Assembly: GCA_963678135.1 (NCBI GenBank)
Contig: OY782667.1
Span: forward strand, 496,001 to 560,000
Source of the DNA: JAHJKV01 sp963678135
GTDB lineage: Bacteria > Desulfobacterota > Desulfovibrionia > Desulfovibrionales > Desulfovibrionaceae
Length of the DNA: 64,000 nt
Direction of reading: 5' to 3'
The first letter of the stretch is position 1, and each line of letters starts with the position of its first letter. The position numbers and the translations under genes were made by a program. Below are positions 27,729 through 37,335 of this stretch, piece by piece. The notes beneath the pieces are model-generated. The model was given only the letters and a program-made list of their open reading frames with translations, was not told the origin of the DNA and did no database searches.

Positions 27729-29072
27729 TTAGAGGGTTGGGAGATATTTATCAAGCTCAAATTCAGTAACTTGAGTACGGAATTCATCCCATTCAGCCAA
27801 TTTGTTTTCCACTAAAGCATTATGCAGATGATCCCCTAGCAATTCTTTCATGAACTTAGATTTTTTGAGGTTAATTGTTGCTTCATACAAAGAACCAGGC
27901 AGTGCCTTGATTTTATTACGCTTGAGCTGACGAGCATTCATTTCAAAAATATCGTCTTCAACCGGAGCAACCAACGTGTAATTTTCTTCAATACCCTTTA
28001 AGCCGGAAGCAATCATAGCTGCAAAAGCCAAATATGGGTTAGCAGCCGGATCAGGGCAACGCAATTCCATGCGTGTAGCCAGTTCTTTACCTGGTTTGTA
28101 CATGGGAACGCGCACTAAAGCAGAACGATTGCGACGAGCCCAAGCCATGTATACAGGAGCTTCGTAGCCAGGAACAAGACGTTTGTAGGAGTTTACCCAT
28201 TGGTTGGTGATGCAGACAAATTCAGGAGCATGACGCAAAATTCCGGCAATATAGCTCTTACCCTCTGGTGAAAGATGGTATTGGTCATTAGCATCGTAAA
28301 AAACGTTTTTACCGTTTTTGAATAGTGATTGGTGCACATGCATACCGGAACCATTTTCCCCAAAAATGGGTTTTGGCATAAAGGTCGCGTAGCAGCCATT
28401 TTTACGAGCTGTTTCTTTGACAACCACTCGATAGGTCATGGCTGTATCAGCCATTTTCATAGCTTCTTTATAACGCAAATCTATTTCATGCTGGGAAGGA
28501 GCAACTTCGTGGTGAGAATATTCAACGTTCATACCCATTGCTTCCAAAGCAAATATGATTTCACGGCGAATATTGTTACCAAGATCCAGCGGTGGCGCAT
28601 CAAAATATCCGCCTTGGTCTAAAATTTCCGTATCTTGATCATCAGCAAAGAGGAAAAATTCTAATTCAGGCCCTACATAGGCTGTATAGCCTTTTTCAGC
28701 AGCCTTAGCCAAAGTCTTTTTCAAGATATAGCGAGAATCCGCTTCAAAGGGAGAACCATCAGGGTTTACTACATCGCAAAACATACGGGCAACAGGCTTT
28801 TCCGAAGGACGCCAAGAACAGACTTGAAATGTTGTAGGATCTGGCATGGCCACCATATCTGATTCATCAATACGGCAAAAGCCTAAAATAGAAGAACCAT
28901 CAAAACCCATACCCTCTTCAAAGGAAGCTTCCACTTCCGAAGGAGTAACTTGGAAACTTTTAAGAGTACCAAGGATATCCACGAACCAATACTGTATGAA
29001 ACTCACATTGTAATCTTTAATAGCTTTGAGAACATCATCAGCATTTTTACAGTCAAAAACAGGAATTTGCAT
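27729..29072 (-). CDS. glnA: Glutamine synthetase, type I
   Basis: GlnA makes glutamine from glutamate, ammonia and ATP. The 447-aa product contains GFDGSSILGF, YVGPELEFFLF, NGSGMHVHQSLFKNGKNVF, the glutamate-binding loop NSYKRLVPGYEAPVYMAWA, and RMELRCPDPAANPYLAFAAM. The length is that of the GSI-alpha group. I see no adenylylation-site Tyr of the NLY(D/K)LPP type near the C-terminus, so regulation may be by feedback or transcription. A sigma-54-like promoter lies upstream. Confidence 0.97.
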   Translation of the reverse strand: MQIPVFDCKNADDVLKAIKDYNVSFIQYWFVDILGTLKSFQVTPSEVEASFEEGMGFDGSSILGFCRIDESDMVAMPDPTTFQVCSWRPSEKPVARMFCDVVNPDGSPFEADSRYILKKTLAKAAEKGYTAYVGPELEFFLFADDQDTEILDQGGYFDAPPLDLGNNIRREIIFALEAMGMNVEYSHHEVAPSQHEIDLRYKEAMKMADTAMTYRVVVKETARKNGCYATFMPKPIFGENGSGMHVHQSLFKNGKNVFYDANDQYHLSPEGKSYIAGILRHAPEFVCITNQWVNSYKRLVPGYEAPVYMAWARRNRSALVRVPMYKPGKELATRMELRCPDPAANPYLAFAAMIASGLKGIEENYTLVAPVEDDIFEMNARQLKRNKIKALPGSLYEATINLKKSKFMKELLGDHLHNALVENKLAEWDEFRTQVTEFELDKYLPTL

Positions 29073-29131
29073 TTTTCCTCCGCGTTAAGTTAATTTATTC
29101 GTGTTTTTTACACATATCATGAACTCAAAAT

Positions 29132-29147
29132 ATCAAAAATAGTGCCA
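29132..29147 (-). promoter_or_regulatory. Sigma-54-like promoter of glnA
   Basis: On the minus strand the sequence TGGCACTATTTTTGAT matches the sigma-54 consensus TGGCAC-N5-TTGCW in spacing and in all core bases except GC to GA at -12. It lies about 60 bases upstream of the glnA start, a usual distance. Nitrogen control of glnA through an NtrC-type activator would fit; it is inferred from sequence only. Confidence 0.5.
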
Positions 29148-29308
29148 TAAACAAACAAAAAGCATTATTTCACTTGCTTGAGCAAAAGCCTTTCACAAAA
29201 CACCGGGCAAAAAAATATATAAATTTACAAAATTGATAAAAAATAACGCAGAGTATCAGTGACTGTTCACAATTTTGTGAAAACAAAAATTTCACTGTGC
29301 CAAGGCAG

Positions 29309-29640
29309 GCACAGAGCAAACGCATATAAATTTCAGAGCGAACGCTTGGTTTGCAACAAATTCGTGAGCATCCAATCCCCCACCCCAGTCTTGTTATGCC
29401 TTGATTGCTTGTTATTCTGCGCGAAGTCGTGAAAATCCAGTGCCTTGCACAGTATGGCAGTACATTCCTCTCCGTCACTAAAGTGCGTAAGTCGCGACAG
29501 TCCAGCAAAGCCAGACGATGATGCCTTAACGCTGTAGGGAAAAAGCACAAAAGAAGGGTAGAAAAAGACGAAGAGGGGAAAAAAGAACTGAATCCTGCGA
29601 CTTACGCGCAGAATGACAGGGGAGGCACTGTGTTTTTTTG
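29309..29640. repeat. MITE-like intergenic repeat, copy B
   Basis: The left end (AGAGCAAACGCATATAAATT, from 29313) matches the family terminus. Inner arms TTATTCTGCGCGAAGTCG (about 29412) and CCTGCGACTTACGCGCAGAA (about 29594) are inverted. A third arm, AAGTGCGTAAGTCGCGACAG, lies in between near 29481. No mirrored right terminus is visible, so the right end is approximate. It fills most of the 665-base gap between glnA and pgi; the rest holds the glnA promoter and no gene I can see. Confidence 0.7.
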
Positions 29641-29737
29641 GGAGTGTCGAGAAGTGCTTGGAAAAAGTAAGAATTTGTAGCATAAAGAAAGAAATTCATT
29701 TGATACATAAGTACTCTAGTAAGAGGGAGCTATAAAT

Positions 29738-31081
29738 ATGGCTGTTGGAAAGCTTGATTGGACGCATTCTATGCTTGATGCGCTACAAACTACAAAAAGC
29801 CATGCTTGCAGCGCAAAAGTAGCGGATTGTTTAGTACAAAAGCTACAAGCAGGAGAGCTTCCGTTTCTCTCAATGCCTTATATGGATGGTTTGCTTGAGG
29901 AGCTTCAAGGTTTTGCGCCCAAACTGAAGCGTTTTCAACATATGCTCCTTTTAGGCATTGGAGGCTCAGCTTTGGGAGCCAAAGCTTTACAGCAGACATT
30001 TGCACCGCAGCAAGAGAGAGCAGAATATCAAGGTCCATGGCTTTGGATAGCAGATAATGTAGACTCTGCAAGGCTTAAACACCAACTGGAAAACCTCGTA
30101 GCTGAACAAACTGTGCTTGTTGTAGTCTCCAAATCAGGTGGAACCATTGAAACCATAGGGCAATATTTCTTTTTCAAGCAATGGCTACAAGATGCCTGTG
30201 GTGAGGGGTGGAGAGAACATGTTTTTTGTATTACTGACTCAAATTCTGGTTTTTTAAGAGAAGAAGTATCGCAACATGGACTGATGAGCCTTCCCGTTCC
30301 TGAATCTTTAGGTGGCCGTTATTCTGTTCTTTCCGCTGTAGGGCTTATGCCAGCTCTTTTTTTAGGGCTGGACATTGAAAATTTAGTCCGTGGAGCGCGC
30401 GACTTTGCTGCTCCTTTGCTTGCTTCTCATGTTAGCCAAAAAAGTTTAGAAGAGCATCCGGCTTTTCAGCTCGCTGTTTGGAATGCTACGCTCATGGAGC
30501 AAGGCTACGATGAACTCATCTTTTTTTCGTATATACCGAAAATGAGCGGTTTTGGGCATTGGTTTGCCCAGCTCTGGGCTGAGAGCCTTGGCAAAAATGG
30601 TAAGGGTAGCCAGCCTATTCCTGCCATTGGGGTCACTGATCAACATTCAGTGAACCAAATGTTTTTGGATGGCCCTCGCAATAAAGCCTGCCTTTTTTTG
30701 ACTTGTTCATCCCATGCTCGCCAGCCACGCTTTCCTAACAATATCCCTGATTCTTTTAGCTATATACGCGGTAAAAGTTTTAATGAACTCTTACAAGCAG
30801 AACAAATTGGTACACAAATGGCGCTATGTGAGAGCAAAGTCCCTCTGGTGGAAATACGCCTTCATGAGGTAAATGAATACACTCTTGGCAGTATGATTTT
30901 GCTCTTAGCTACGACAACTCTTTTCACGGCTTGGCTTCTGGATATAAATCCATTGGATCAACCAGCCGTGGAATTAGGAAAAAGACTTGCCAAGGCCAGA
31001 CTCGGAGCAAGTGGCTTTGAACAAGAACAAGTAGCTTTATCCGCGTTTATGCAAAAAAAAGGCAAGGAACAGGAGTTCTGA
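29738..31081 (+). CDS. pgi: Glucose-6-phosphate isomerase
   Basis: Pgi interconverts glucose-6-phosphate and fructose-6-phosphate. The 447-aa product contains LLLGIGGSALGAKAL, VVSKSGGTIETIGQYF, GGRYSVLSAVGLMPALF, and the C-terminal ANP-like stretch DQPAVELGKRLAKARL. The length is that of the short bacterial form (about 450). The start ATG follows AGAGGGAG. The histidine-kinase gene begins two bases after the stop, so the two are co-transcribed, which is an odd pairing of a glycolytic gene with a signalling pair. Confidence 0.95.
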   Translation: MAVGKLDWTHSMLDALQTTKSHACSAKVADCLVQKLQAGELPFLSMPYMDGLLEELQGFAPKLKRFQHMLLLGIGGSALGAKALQQTFAPQQERAEYQGPWLWIADNVDSARLKHQLENLVAEQTVLVVVSKSGGTIETIGQYFFFKQWLQDACGEGWREHVFCITDSNSGFLREEVSQHGLMSLPVPESLGGRYSVLSAVGLMPALFLGLDIENLVRGARDFAAPLLASHVSQKSLEEHPAFQLAVWNATLMEQGYDELIFFSYIPKMSGFGHWFAQLWAESLGKNGKGSQPIPAIGVTDQHSVNQMFLDGPRNKACLFLTCSSHARQPRFPNNIPDSFSYIRGKSFNELLQAEQIGTQMALCESKVPLVEIRLHEVNEYTLGSMILLLATTTLFTAWLLDINPLDQPAVELGKRLAKARLGASGFEQEQVALSAFMQKKGKEQEF

Positions 31082-31083
31082 TC

Positions 31084-32517
31084 TTGAATGATATTTCGCA
31101 AAAAACAACACCACCACGGCCTTTACAATTTGTAAAGGTGCTTTCTTGGAGTTTTCTTCTTTTGATTTTAGCCTGCAATTTAGGACTGTCTTTTTTTCTT
31201 TCCAATTACGTTGAAAAAGTCCTTATGGAAAAACAAAAGGAATTTGCCCTGCTTTTGGCTGAAAACTTAAATCACCAAATTTATACGCGCTTTACTTTGC
31301 CCACATTTATGGCCTTTAAGAAAATCCAGCTTTCCAATCCTGAGCAAGCCGGACGATTAGACCAAGTTGTAAAATCAACCATACACAGCTTAAATGTTCA
31401 AGAAGTGCGAATGTATGGCCTCAATGGCATGATCGTATATTCCACAAAAAAAGACCTTATGGGAGTGCTTGGTTTAGCAGGGCCGTATGTTGATATTGCC
31501 ATTGATAAACAAGTCTACAGTTTTAAGTTGATTTCAAATATATCCAAGCTCAAAGCATTGTTCCGTTTTAATTTGGAGCCAGAAACTTTGTTGCTCAAAA
31601 CATATACTCCCATGCACAGCGAGGAAGTGCTTTCTACCAAAGGGGTAGGAGGCAGGCTTATGGGGGTATTAGAATTCACACAGGACATTACCGGAGAATA
31701 TCTTAAATTGGTGAATATGGAACGTATCGTGCTTGGTTCCAGTCTTGTTACTTCAATGATCCTTTTTATAGTTATTTTAACTATTTTACGTCGAGCTGAT
31801 CGCCTCAATCAAGATCGTATTCAGGAAAGAGAAAAATTAGAAAGAGAATTGATGCAACAAGAAAAATTAGCAGGAATGGGGCGCATGGTTTCCGGAGTGG
31901 CGCATGAAATACGCAATCCACTTGGGATTATTTGTTCAACTGCAGAGCATCTCAAAAAACGCTCTGAACGTGAAGCAGCGGGCGAAGCAAAACTGCTTGG
32001 CGCAATGTATGATGAAGCAAAAAGGCTTTCGCGTGTAGTAACTGATTTTTTAGACTATGCTCGTCCAAAAACCCCACAACCCAAAGAGGTTGATCTTGGG
32101 AAAATTGTTGAACAAGTAGTTGTATTCTTAGAAGGGGAATGTACAAAAAATAAAATTTTTTTGAAGCGTAATGTGCCTGAAAACATCATTGTCATTGGAG
32201 ATAAAGACCAAATATACCGTGCGATTTATAATGTTATTTCCAATTCGATTCAAGCCTTGGAGCAAGGTGGTACCATTACTCTTCATGCACAGCAAAGTCG
32301 TGATGGAATTCATCTTGTCATTGAAGATAATGGTCCTGGTTTCCCTGTAGAACATATTGAAAAAGTAAAAGACCCATTTTTTACTACAAAAACTACTGGT
32401 ACCGGCTTAGGGCTTGCTATTGTGGGATCTATTATGGAAGGCCATGGTGGCCTGCTTGTGCTTGGTAGCTGCCTTACCGGTGGAGCCAGAGTAGACATGA
32501 TCTTTCCACACAGGTAA
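31084..32517 (+). CDS. Sensor histidine kinase (NtrB/ZraS-like)
   Basis: The 477-aa kinase has membrane helices at about residues 18-38 and 220-240 enclosing a periplasmic sensor region of about 180 residues. The HisKA box is GVAHEIRNPLGIICS with the phospho-accepting His. The HATPase_c boxes are YNVISNSIQALEQGG, IEDNGPGFP and TGTGLGLAIVGSIM. It starts at TTG 31084, two bases after pgi. With the sigma-54 activator downstream it forms a two-component system; the signal is unknown. Confidence 0.93.
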   Translation: MNDISQKTTPPRPLQFVKVLSWSFLLLILACNLGLSFFLSNYVEKVLMEKQKEFALLLAENLNHQIYTRFTLPTFMAFKKIQLSNPEQAGRLDQVVKSTIHSLNVQEVRMYGLNGMIVYSTKKDLMGVLGLAGPYVDIAIDKQVYSFKLISNISKLKALFRFNLEPETLLLKTYTPMHSEEVLSTKGVGGRLMGVLEFTQDITGEYLKLVNMERIVLGSSLVTSMILFIVILTILRRADRLNQDRIQEREKLERELMQQEKLAGMGRMVSGVAHEIRNPLGIICSTAEHLKKRSEREAAGEAKLLGAMYDEAKRLSRVVTDFLDYARPKTPQPKEVDLGKIVEQVVVFLEGECTKNKIFLKRNVPENIIVIGDKDQIYRAIYNVISNSIQALEQGGTITLHAQQSRDGIHLVIEDNGPGFPVEHIEKVKDPFFTTKTTGTGLGLAIVGSIMEGHGGLLVLGSCLTGGARVDMIFPHR

Positions 32518-32551
32518 AACTCACTCTTATTTAACACAGCAGTAGGTTGTT

Positions 32552-33925
32552 ATGTCTGCAAATATTCTTATTCTTGATGATGAGCAAAATTATCTCCTCG
32601 TACTACAAAGCGTTTTAGAAGACGAGGGCTATACGGTCACGGCCTTATCACACCCGGAAATGGGGCTTGCTTTTTTGGAAGATTCAGAAGTGGATGTGAT
32701 TATTACAGACATGAAAATGCCTGAGCTTTCAGGGCAGGAAGTACTGGCGCGGGTGCAGAAACTCTATCCGCACATACCGGTTGTTATCATGACGGCTTTT
32801 GGTTCAATTGAGAGCGCAGTAGAAGCCATGCGTATCGGTGCTTTTGATTATATTACCAAGCCCTTTGACAATGAAGAACTTTTGCTTTCATTGAGCAAGG
32901 CTGTCTCATATGCACGAACTCAGCAAGAAAATATACGATTGAGAGCACAAATTCAGCAATATTTCGGTACAGAAAATATTATTGGTAAAGGCAAGGCCAT
33001 GCAACATGTACTATCAACTGTACACCGCGCAGGACCGAGTAAATCCACGGTACTTATTACTGGAGAATCCGGTACGGGCAAAGAACTTGTGGCTCGAGCT
33101 CTTCACAATGCTTCGCCACGTCAAAATGCCCCTTTTATTTCAGTCAACTGCGCAGCTCTTAATTCCGGTGTTCTTGAATCTGAACTTTTTGGGCATGAAA
33201 AAGGATCGTTTACCGGAGCAACCGCACAGCGAAAAGGCCGTTTTGAACAAGCAAACACTGGAACACTGTTTTTGGATGAAATAGGGGAAATCGGTTCAGA
33301 AATCCAAGTAAAACTTTTGCGTGTACTCCAAGAAAGAACCTTTGAGCGCGTTGGTGGCGTGAATCCTCTTGAAGTGGATATTCGCGTTGTCGCTGCAACA
33401 AACAAAAACCTCAAAGCGGAAGTTGAGGCCGGACGCTTTCGGGAAGATTTATATTACCGCCTTAATGTTGTTTCCGTAGAAGTACCGCCCTTGCGTGAAC
33501 GCCGAGAAGACATTCCGGTTTTAGCTTCTTTTTTTCTTGATAAATATGCCAAAGAAAATAGCTCTGAACTCAAAGGTTTTTCTGCTTCTGCCATGGATTA
33601 TCTCTCTGCGTATGAATGGCCGGGCAATGTACGCCAATTAGAAAATGTTATTGAACGCTGTGTGGTTATGGCCATGGAAAGCACTATCAGTTCTGAAGAT
33701 TTGCCACCGGAAATTAAAGATGAGGAAAGCCAATTCAAAAGTGCTGTGGATTTGCTGCCAATAAAACTCAATCTCAAATCAACTTTGGAAAAAATAGAAG
33801 CAGCTCTTGTGCGCCGTGCCTTGGTGCGAAGTGATTTTGTGCAGGTTCAAGCTGCTGAAATGCTCGATATTTCTAAAAGCCTGCTCCAATATAAAATGAA
33901 AAAATTTGATCTTTCAGCTAAGTAG
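32552..33925 (+). CDS. Sigma-54-dependent response regulator (NtrC/ZraR-like)
   Basis: The 457-aa activator has a receiver domain (DDEQNYL, phospho-Asp in ITDMKMPELSG, TAFGS, TKPFDNEELL), an AAA+ domain (Walker A GESGTGKE, the sigma-54 contact loop as GSFTGA, Walker B GTLFLDEIGEI, RLNVVSVEVPPLRERREDIP), and a C-terminal Fis-type helix-turn-helix (VQAAEMLDISKSLLQYKMKKF). It is 34 bases downstream of its kinase gene. Targets are not known; the sigma-54-like promoter of glnA lies about 3.4 kb upstream. Confidence 0.95.
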   Translation: MSANILILDDEQNYLLVLQSVLEDEGYTVTALSHPEMGLAFLEDSEVDVIITDMKMPELSGQEVLARVQKLYPHIPVVIMTAFGSIESAVEAMRIGAFDYITKPFDNEELLLSLSKAVSYARTQQENIRLRAQIQQYFGTENIIGKGKAMQHVLSTVHRAGPSKSTVLITGESGTGKELVARALHNASPRQNAPFISVNCAALNSGVLESELFGHEKGSFTGATAQRKGRFEQANTGTLFLDEIGEIGSEIQVKLLRVLQERTFERVGGVNPLEVDIRVVAATNKNLKAEVEAGRFREDLYYRLNVVSVEVPPLRERREDIPVLASFFLDKYAKENSSELKGFSASAMDYLSAYEWPGNVRQLENVIERCVVMAMESTISSEDLPPEIKDEESQFKSAVDLLPIKLNLKSTLEKIEAALVRRALVRSDFVQVQAAEMLDISKSLLQYKMKKFDLSAK

Positions 33926-33993
33926 TAGCTTAAATTACACTGAGAGCGTCTACCAAATTATAATTTCTTAGAATACATATGCTAGGTGAATGA

Positions 33994-34797
33994 ATGCAAA
34001 TAAAATTTTGGAAAATGCAAGGCTGTGGCAATGATTTTGTGGCAATTGATAATCGGGATTCACAATTTTCTGTGGACTCAATGTCTTGTTTGGCGAAAAA
34101 ACTTTGCGCTCGCGCTTTTGGTATAGGAGCAGACGGAATTTTCTTTATTGAACCTGCCTCAGAAAAAGAGTTAGCATATCGCTGGCATTTTTATAATAAT
34201 GACGGCTCACGCGCTGAAATGTGCGGTAATGCCTCACGCTGTGTTGCACAATTAGCACATTTTTTGGGCATTGCACCAAAAGTGCACTCTTTTGGCACTG
34301 ACGCGGGGGCAATCAAAGCGCAAATATGTGACAATGGAGAAGTTAAGGTACAGCTGACTCCTCCTAAAAATATGGAACTAAATATTAATGTTGAGATAGA
34401 TACTCAGTCTTATCTGGTTCATTTTATCAACACAGGAGTTCCTCATCTCGTTGTTTTTACAGAAGATGTTTCTAAAATAGACATTTTAAGGCTTGGTTCC
34501 AAGCTACGCTACCATCCTTATTTTGCTCCAAATGGAACAAATGTAAATTTTGTGCAGGTGGTTGACAAAGCGACTATGCTCTGCCGTACCTATGAAAGAG
34601 GCGTAGAGAATGAAACTTATGCTTGTGGAACCGGTGTCTCAGCTGCGCAATATATTGCTGCACACCTTGGGCTTACGAAATCACAGGCTAAAATTAGCAC
34701 CAGTGGCAAGGAAATTTTGACCGTGAGTTTGGAGGGGGATACCCTCTTTCTACAGGCAGCAGCTGTGTTAGTGTTTGAGGGAACGTTTTTTTCGTAA
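33994..34797 (+). CDS. dapF: Diaminopimelate epimerase
   Basis: DapF converts LL- to meso-diaminopimelate for lysine and peptidoglycan. The 267-aa product has both catalytic cysteines, in MCGNASRCVAQ and ACGTGVSAAQ, plus the N-terminal KMQGCGNDFVAIDNR. The length is typical. It has its own ATG about 70 bases after the regulator gene. No other lys/dap genes are adjacent. Confidence 0.96.
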   Translation: MQIKFWKMQGCGNDFVAIDNRDSQFSVDSMSCLAKKLCARAFGIGADGIFFIEPASEKELAYRWHFYNNDGSRAEMCGNASRCVAQLAHFLGIAPKVHSFGTDAGAIKAQICDNGEVKVQLTPPKNMELNINVEIDTQSYLVHFINTGVPHLVVFTEDVSKIDILRLGSKLRYHPYFAPNGTNVNFVQVVDKATMLCRTYERGVENETYACGTGVSAAQYIAAHLGLTKSQAKISTSGKEILTVSLEGDTLFLQAAAVLVFEGTFFS

Positions 34798-34886
34798 ATT
34801 ATCCCAAACTTGTAAGCATATGTTTTATATGTCATCATTTTGCTCAAGCTTTTCAAAAAATGCTTTCAAAAATGTGAGAAAAAAAA

Positions 34887-35102
34887 ATGAGCGATTCTGG
34901 AAATAACAGAACCATAAACGCTATTGTTCGTGGAATATTCCTTGGCGGAGCTTTAGGTGTAGCTGCGAGTTGGCTTACAGACTACCCGCTTGGCAGAGCA
35001 CTGGGCTTTGGAATGCTTTGTGGCGTGGCAGCAAGTTTGACTGTCAAAGATCGTATGGACAGCAGAAAGTCAAACAAAGGTGAGGCAAAAAATAATGAGT
35101 GA
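34887..35102 (+). CDS. Small two-helix membrane protein
   Basis: The 71-aa product has two predicted membrane helices rich in Gly and Ala (IFLGGALGVAASWL and LGFGMLCGVAASLTV) joined by a short turn, and a charged hydrophilic tail. I do not recognise a family; glycine-zipper-like proteins of this size are common near transporters. Its stop overlaps the start of the AI-2E-type permease gene by eight bases, so the two are translationally coupled and may work together. Confidence 0.65.
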   Translation: MSDSGNNRTINAIVRGIFLGGALGVAASWLTDYPLGRALGFGMLCGVAASLTVKDRMDSRKSNKGEAKNNE

Positions 35103-36207
35103 TGTGAAATTGCCTAGAGGGCCATTTGAGAACATGCATTCCATCTTTCTTTTTCTTTTGCTAGGATATGCCTTATATTTGAGCTATTTATTAGCAGAAC
35201 CTTTTTTGAACACCTTAGTTTTTTCAGCTGTAACTGGCGCAGTCGCATATCCTGTATTTTCTCGATTATGCATACGGTTTGGCAATAGAACAACTGCAGC
35301 CCTTGTTTCTACTGCATTGGTAAGCCTTACGCTTATCGTGCCAATGTTTTTTCTTGTTTGGGGCTTAGCAGTGCAGGGCGCGCAGGCCTTAGCTGATTTC
35401 AATATATGGGCAAAAAATTTCAATATGGATCAATTTTTTGGTCAAGCGTGGTTACAAGCTAGCATGGCTTGGATTTCTGAAAAATTACCTTTTGTACAGT
35501 TTGAAGAAATCGATTTACAAGCCAAAATTCTTGCGTACTCAAAAAATGTTGCTCAATATTTGCTCTCTTTTTCCCGCGATATACTTCGTGACGCCACTAA
35601 CCTATTTATCAAATATATTTTAATGGTTTTTGTTGTATTTTTCTTTTTACGCGATGGGCATATCATGGTCGACCGCTTGAAGCATCTTTCTCCCTTAAAA
35701 AAAGAACATGAAGATGTGTTATTGGATTCCATGCAGCGCATCAGCCGTATAGTTTTTGCCGGCTCACTTTTTGTCGCTGTATTGCAAGGTATTGCCGGTG
35801 GTATTGGGTTTGCCATTGTAGGTTTCCCTGGATTTTTTTGGGGTACCATGATGGCCTTTGCCGCGCTTATTCCTGTGGTTGGAACTTCTTTAATTTGGCT
35901 TCCGGCAATAGGGTGGCTACTTCTTGCGGGTCAGTGGGGATGGGGTATTTTTTTAGCTGCATGGTGCCTTTTTATCGTAGTCAATATTGATACCTTTCTT
36001 CGCCCGTGGATATTAGGAGGGGCAAGTAAAATCTCGCCTTTTTATATTTTCTTAGCCATTCTTGGTGGTGTTGCTGCTTTTGGCTTTAAGGGCATTTTGT
36101 ATGGTCCACTCGTTCTGTCTTTTGTCATGATTATGCTTGATATTTATGCCGAAGAATTTAGTGCAGAACTGCAAACTGGCAGCAATGAATCAAAAAAGAA
36201 AAGCTGA
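35095..36207 (+). CDS. AI-2E family (PerM/YdiK-like) transporter
   Basis: The 370-aa membrane protein belongs to the AI-2 exporter-like superfamily (UPF0118): eight helices, FLRDGHIMVDRLKHLSPL in the cytoplasmic part, then GIAGGIGFAIVGFPGFFWGTMMAF divided over two helices, and GVAAFGFKGILYGPLVLSF near the C-terminus. Family members move autoinducer-2 or sodium/protons; the substrate here is unknown. The start at 35095 follows AGGTGAGG and overlaps the preceding small gene. Confidence 0.88.
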   Translation: MSDVKLPRGPFENMHSIFLFLLLGYALYLSYLLAEPFLNTLVFSAVTGAVAYPVFSRLCIRFGNRTTAALVSTALVSLTLIVPMFFLVWGLAVQGAQALADFNIWAKNFNMDQFFGQAWLQASMAWISEKLPFVQFEEIDLQAKILAYSKNVAQYLLSFSRDILRDATNLFIKYILMVFVVFFFLRDGHIMVDRLKHLSPLKKEHEDVLLDSMQRISRIVFAGSLFVAVLQGIAGGIGFAIVGFPGFFWGTMMAFAALIPVVGTSLIWLPAIGWLLLAGQWGWGIFLAAWCLFIVVNIDTFLRPWILGGASKISPFYIFLAILGGVAAFGFKGILYGPLVLSFVMIMLDIYAEEFSAELQTGSNESKKKS

Positions 36208-36263
36208 TTTTTATATTTTCCAAATATATTTTGCCAAAATTACTTTTTTCTTCATTTTTTCTC

Positions 36264-36291
36264 TAAAGATTTTTTATCCTAATACCGATAA
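36264..36291 (+). promoter_or_regulatory. Sigma-28 (FliA)-like promoter of flaG
   Basis: TAAAGATT, twelve bases, then ACCGATAA closely match the flagellar sigma-28 consensus TAAAGTTT-N11-GCCGATAA, with one extra spacer base. It lies 48 bases upstream of the flaG start. Late flagellar genes are normally under this sigma factor, so sequence and gene agree. Confidence 0.7.
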
Positions 36292-36338
36292 AGCAGACGT
36301 AATGCATAATAGCCCACGCTAACAATGGAACAAATATT

Positions 36339-36725
36339 ATGATTATCCAAGCAAAAACTATCAGCCCTGTAACATCCGCTTCTCCAGCGGAAGCAGTGCG
36401 TGGTGAATTAATGAATAGCTTGGCGCGAGGTACTGCAATACAATCTGCAATTGGAAAAGAAGCCCAGACTGATGAAACAAATGGTGATCAAATACATGTA
36501 AGCAAAGAAAAACTTGAGGAACTGGTTGCGGAAATAAGAGATACTTTTATTTCAATGGGCGTGTCACTGAGCTTCAAATTAAATGAGGATAACGAAATCC
36601 TTCAAGTTGAAGTATGGGACGCGGAAAAAGAAAAACTGATTCGCACAATTCCAGCTGACGAGCTGGTGAGTTTGTCCGAAATCCTTGATGCAACATCTGG
36701 TTTTTTAATGGATAAACCTGTGTAG
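36339..36725 (+). CDS. flaG: FlaG family flagellar protein
   Basis: The 128-aa product has a low-complexity N-terminal half and the FlaG domain at about residues 50-122: LGVSLSF-like VSLSFKLNEDNEILQVEVWD followed by EKLIRTIPADELVSLSEIL. FlaG proteins influence filament length. Other flagellar genes are not in this window, so the gene is isolated. Its sigma-28-like promoter explains how it can still be expressed with the late flagellar set. Confidence 0.88.
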   Translation: MIIQAKTISPVTSASPAEAVRGELMNSLARGTAIQSAIGKEAQTDETNGDQIHVSKEKLEELVAEIRDTFISMGVSLSFKLNEDNEILQVEVWDAEKEKLIRTIPADELVSLSEILDATSGFLMDKPV

Positions 36726-36822
36726 ACCAAAAAAGCTAATTTTCTATACCCCTTCAAACAATCCTAGTTTTTAGATATTCAATAAAGGTAGAACAGCCTT
36801 AAATTTTCTTGAGCATAGTAAT

Positions 36823-37335
36823 CTACTGCACGGCTTCCCCTGTCGCACATAAATTCCCAGGTGGGTTGGTGTACAATTTTTTCAAGTAGGCTTTGACCTC
36901 ATCCATTTTTTTCCACTCCGAATACATTTCTAACCATTCCGAAAAATCAAGTGTTGCAGTATCAAGATAATCCGCATGGCCTTTCATCCAGAGATTAAAC
37001 ACATACATCTCAAGCTTAAATTCCTTAGAATCAAACATTTTGGGCATGATGACCGGATCGTATTTTTTGCCATCAAAACGTGCTCCGATAAAAGAACATA
37101 CCGTGGCCTGCGATTTTTCAAAGTTTAATTCTTCATTGTTAAGCAATTCGGCCAGCCCGTAATACTCAGGAAACTGCTTTTCGATTTCAGCCATTTTTTC
37201 TTCCGGCACAAAAACGTATAATTTCCCCTCACGCCTTACAACATAATAATGCCGAAGCCACTGATCAAACATAAGGACTCCGACGGCATCTTCGGTAGCT
37301 TTGCTGATATTCATACTCCTGATTCCCTTTTGCAT
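36823..37335 (-). CDS. Conserved hypothetical cytoplasmic protein
   Basis: I do not recognise this 170-aa protein. It is soluble, acidic and without signal peptide or membrane helices. It is rich in aromatic residues (WLRHYYVVRR, LYVFVPEEKMAEIEKQF, FSEWLEMYSEWKKM). The start ending at 37335 has GAGGT at a good distance; an internal ATG seven codons on is too close to its GGAG. It is convergent with flaG and divergent from the small basic gene. Function unknown. Confidence 0.65.
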   Translation of the reverse strand: MQKGIRSMNISKATEDAVGVLMFDQWLRHYYVVRREGKLYVFVPEEKMAEIEKQFPEYYGLAELLNNEELNFEKSQATVCSFIGARFDGKKYDPVIMPKMFDSKEFKLEMYVFNLWMKGHADYLDTATLDFSEWLEMYSEWKKMDEVKAYLKKLYTNPPGNLCATGEAVQ

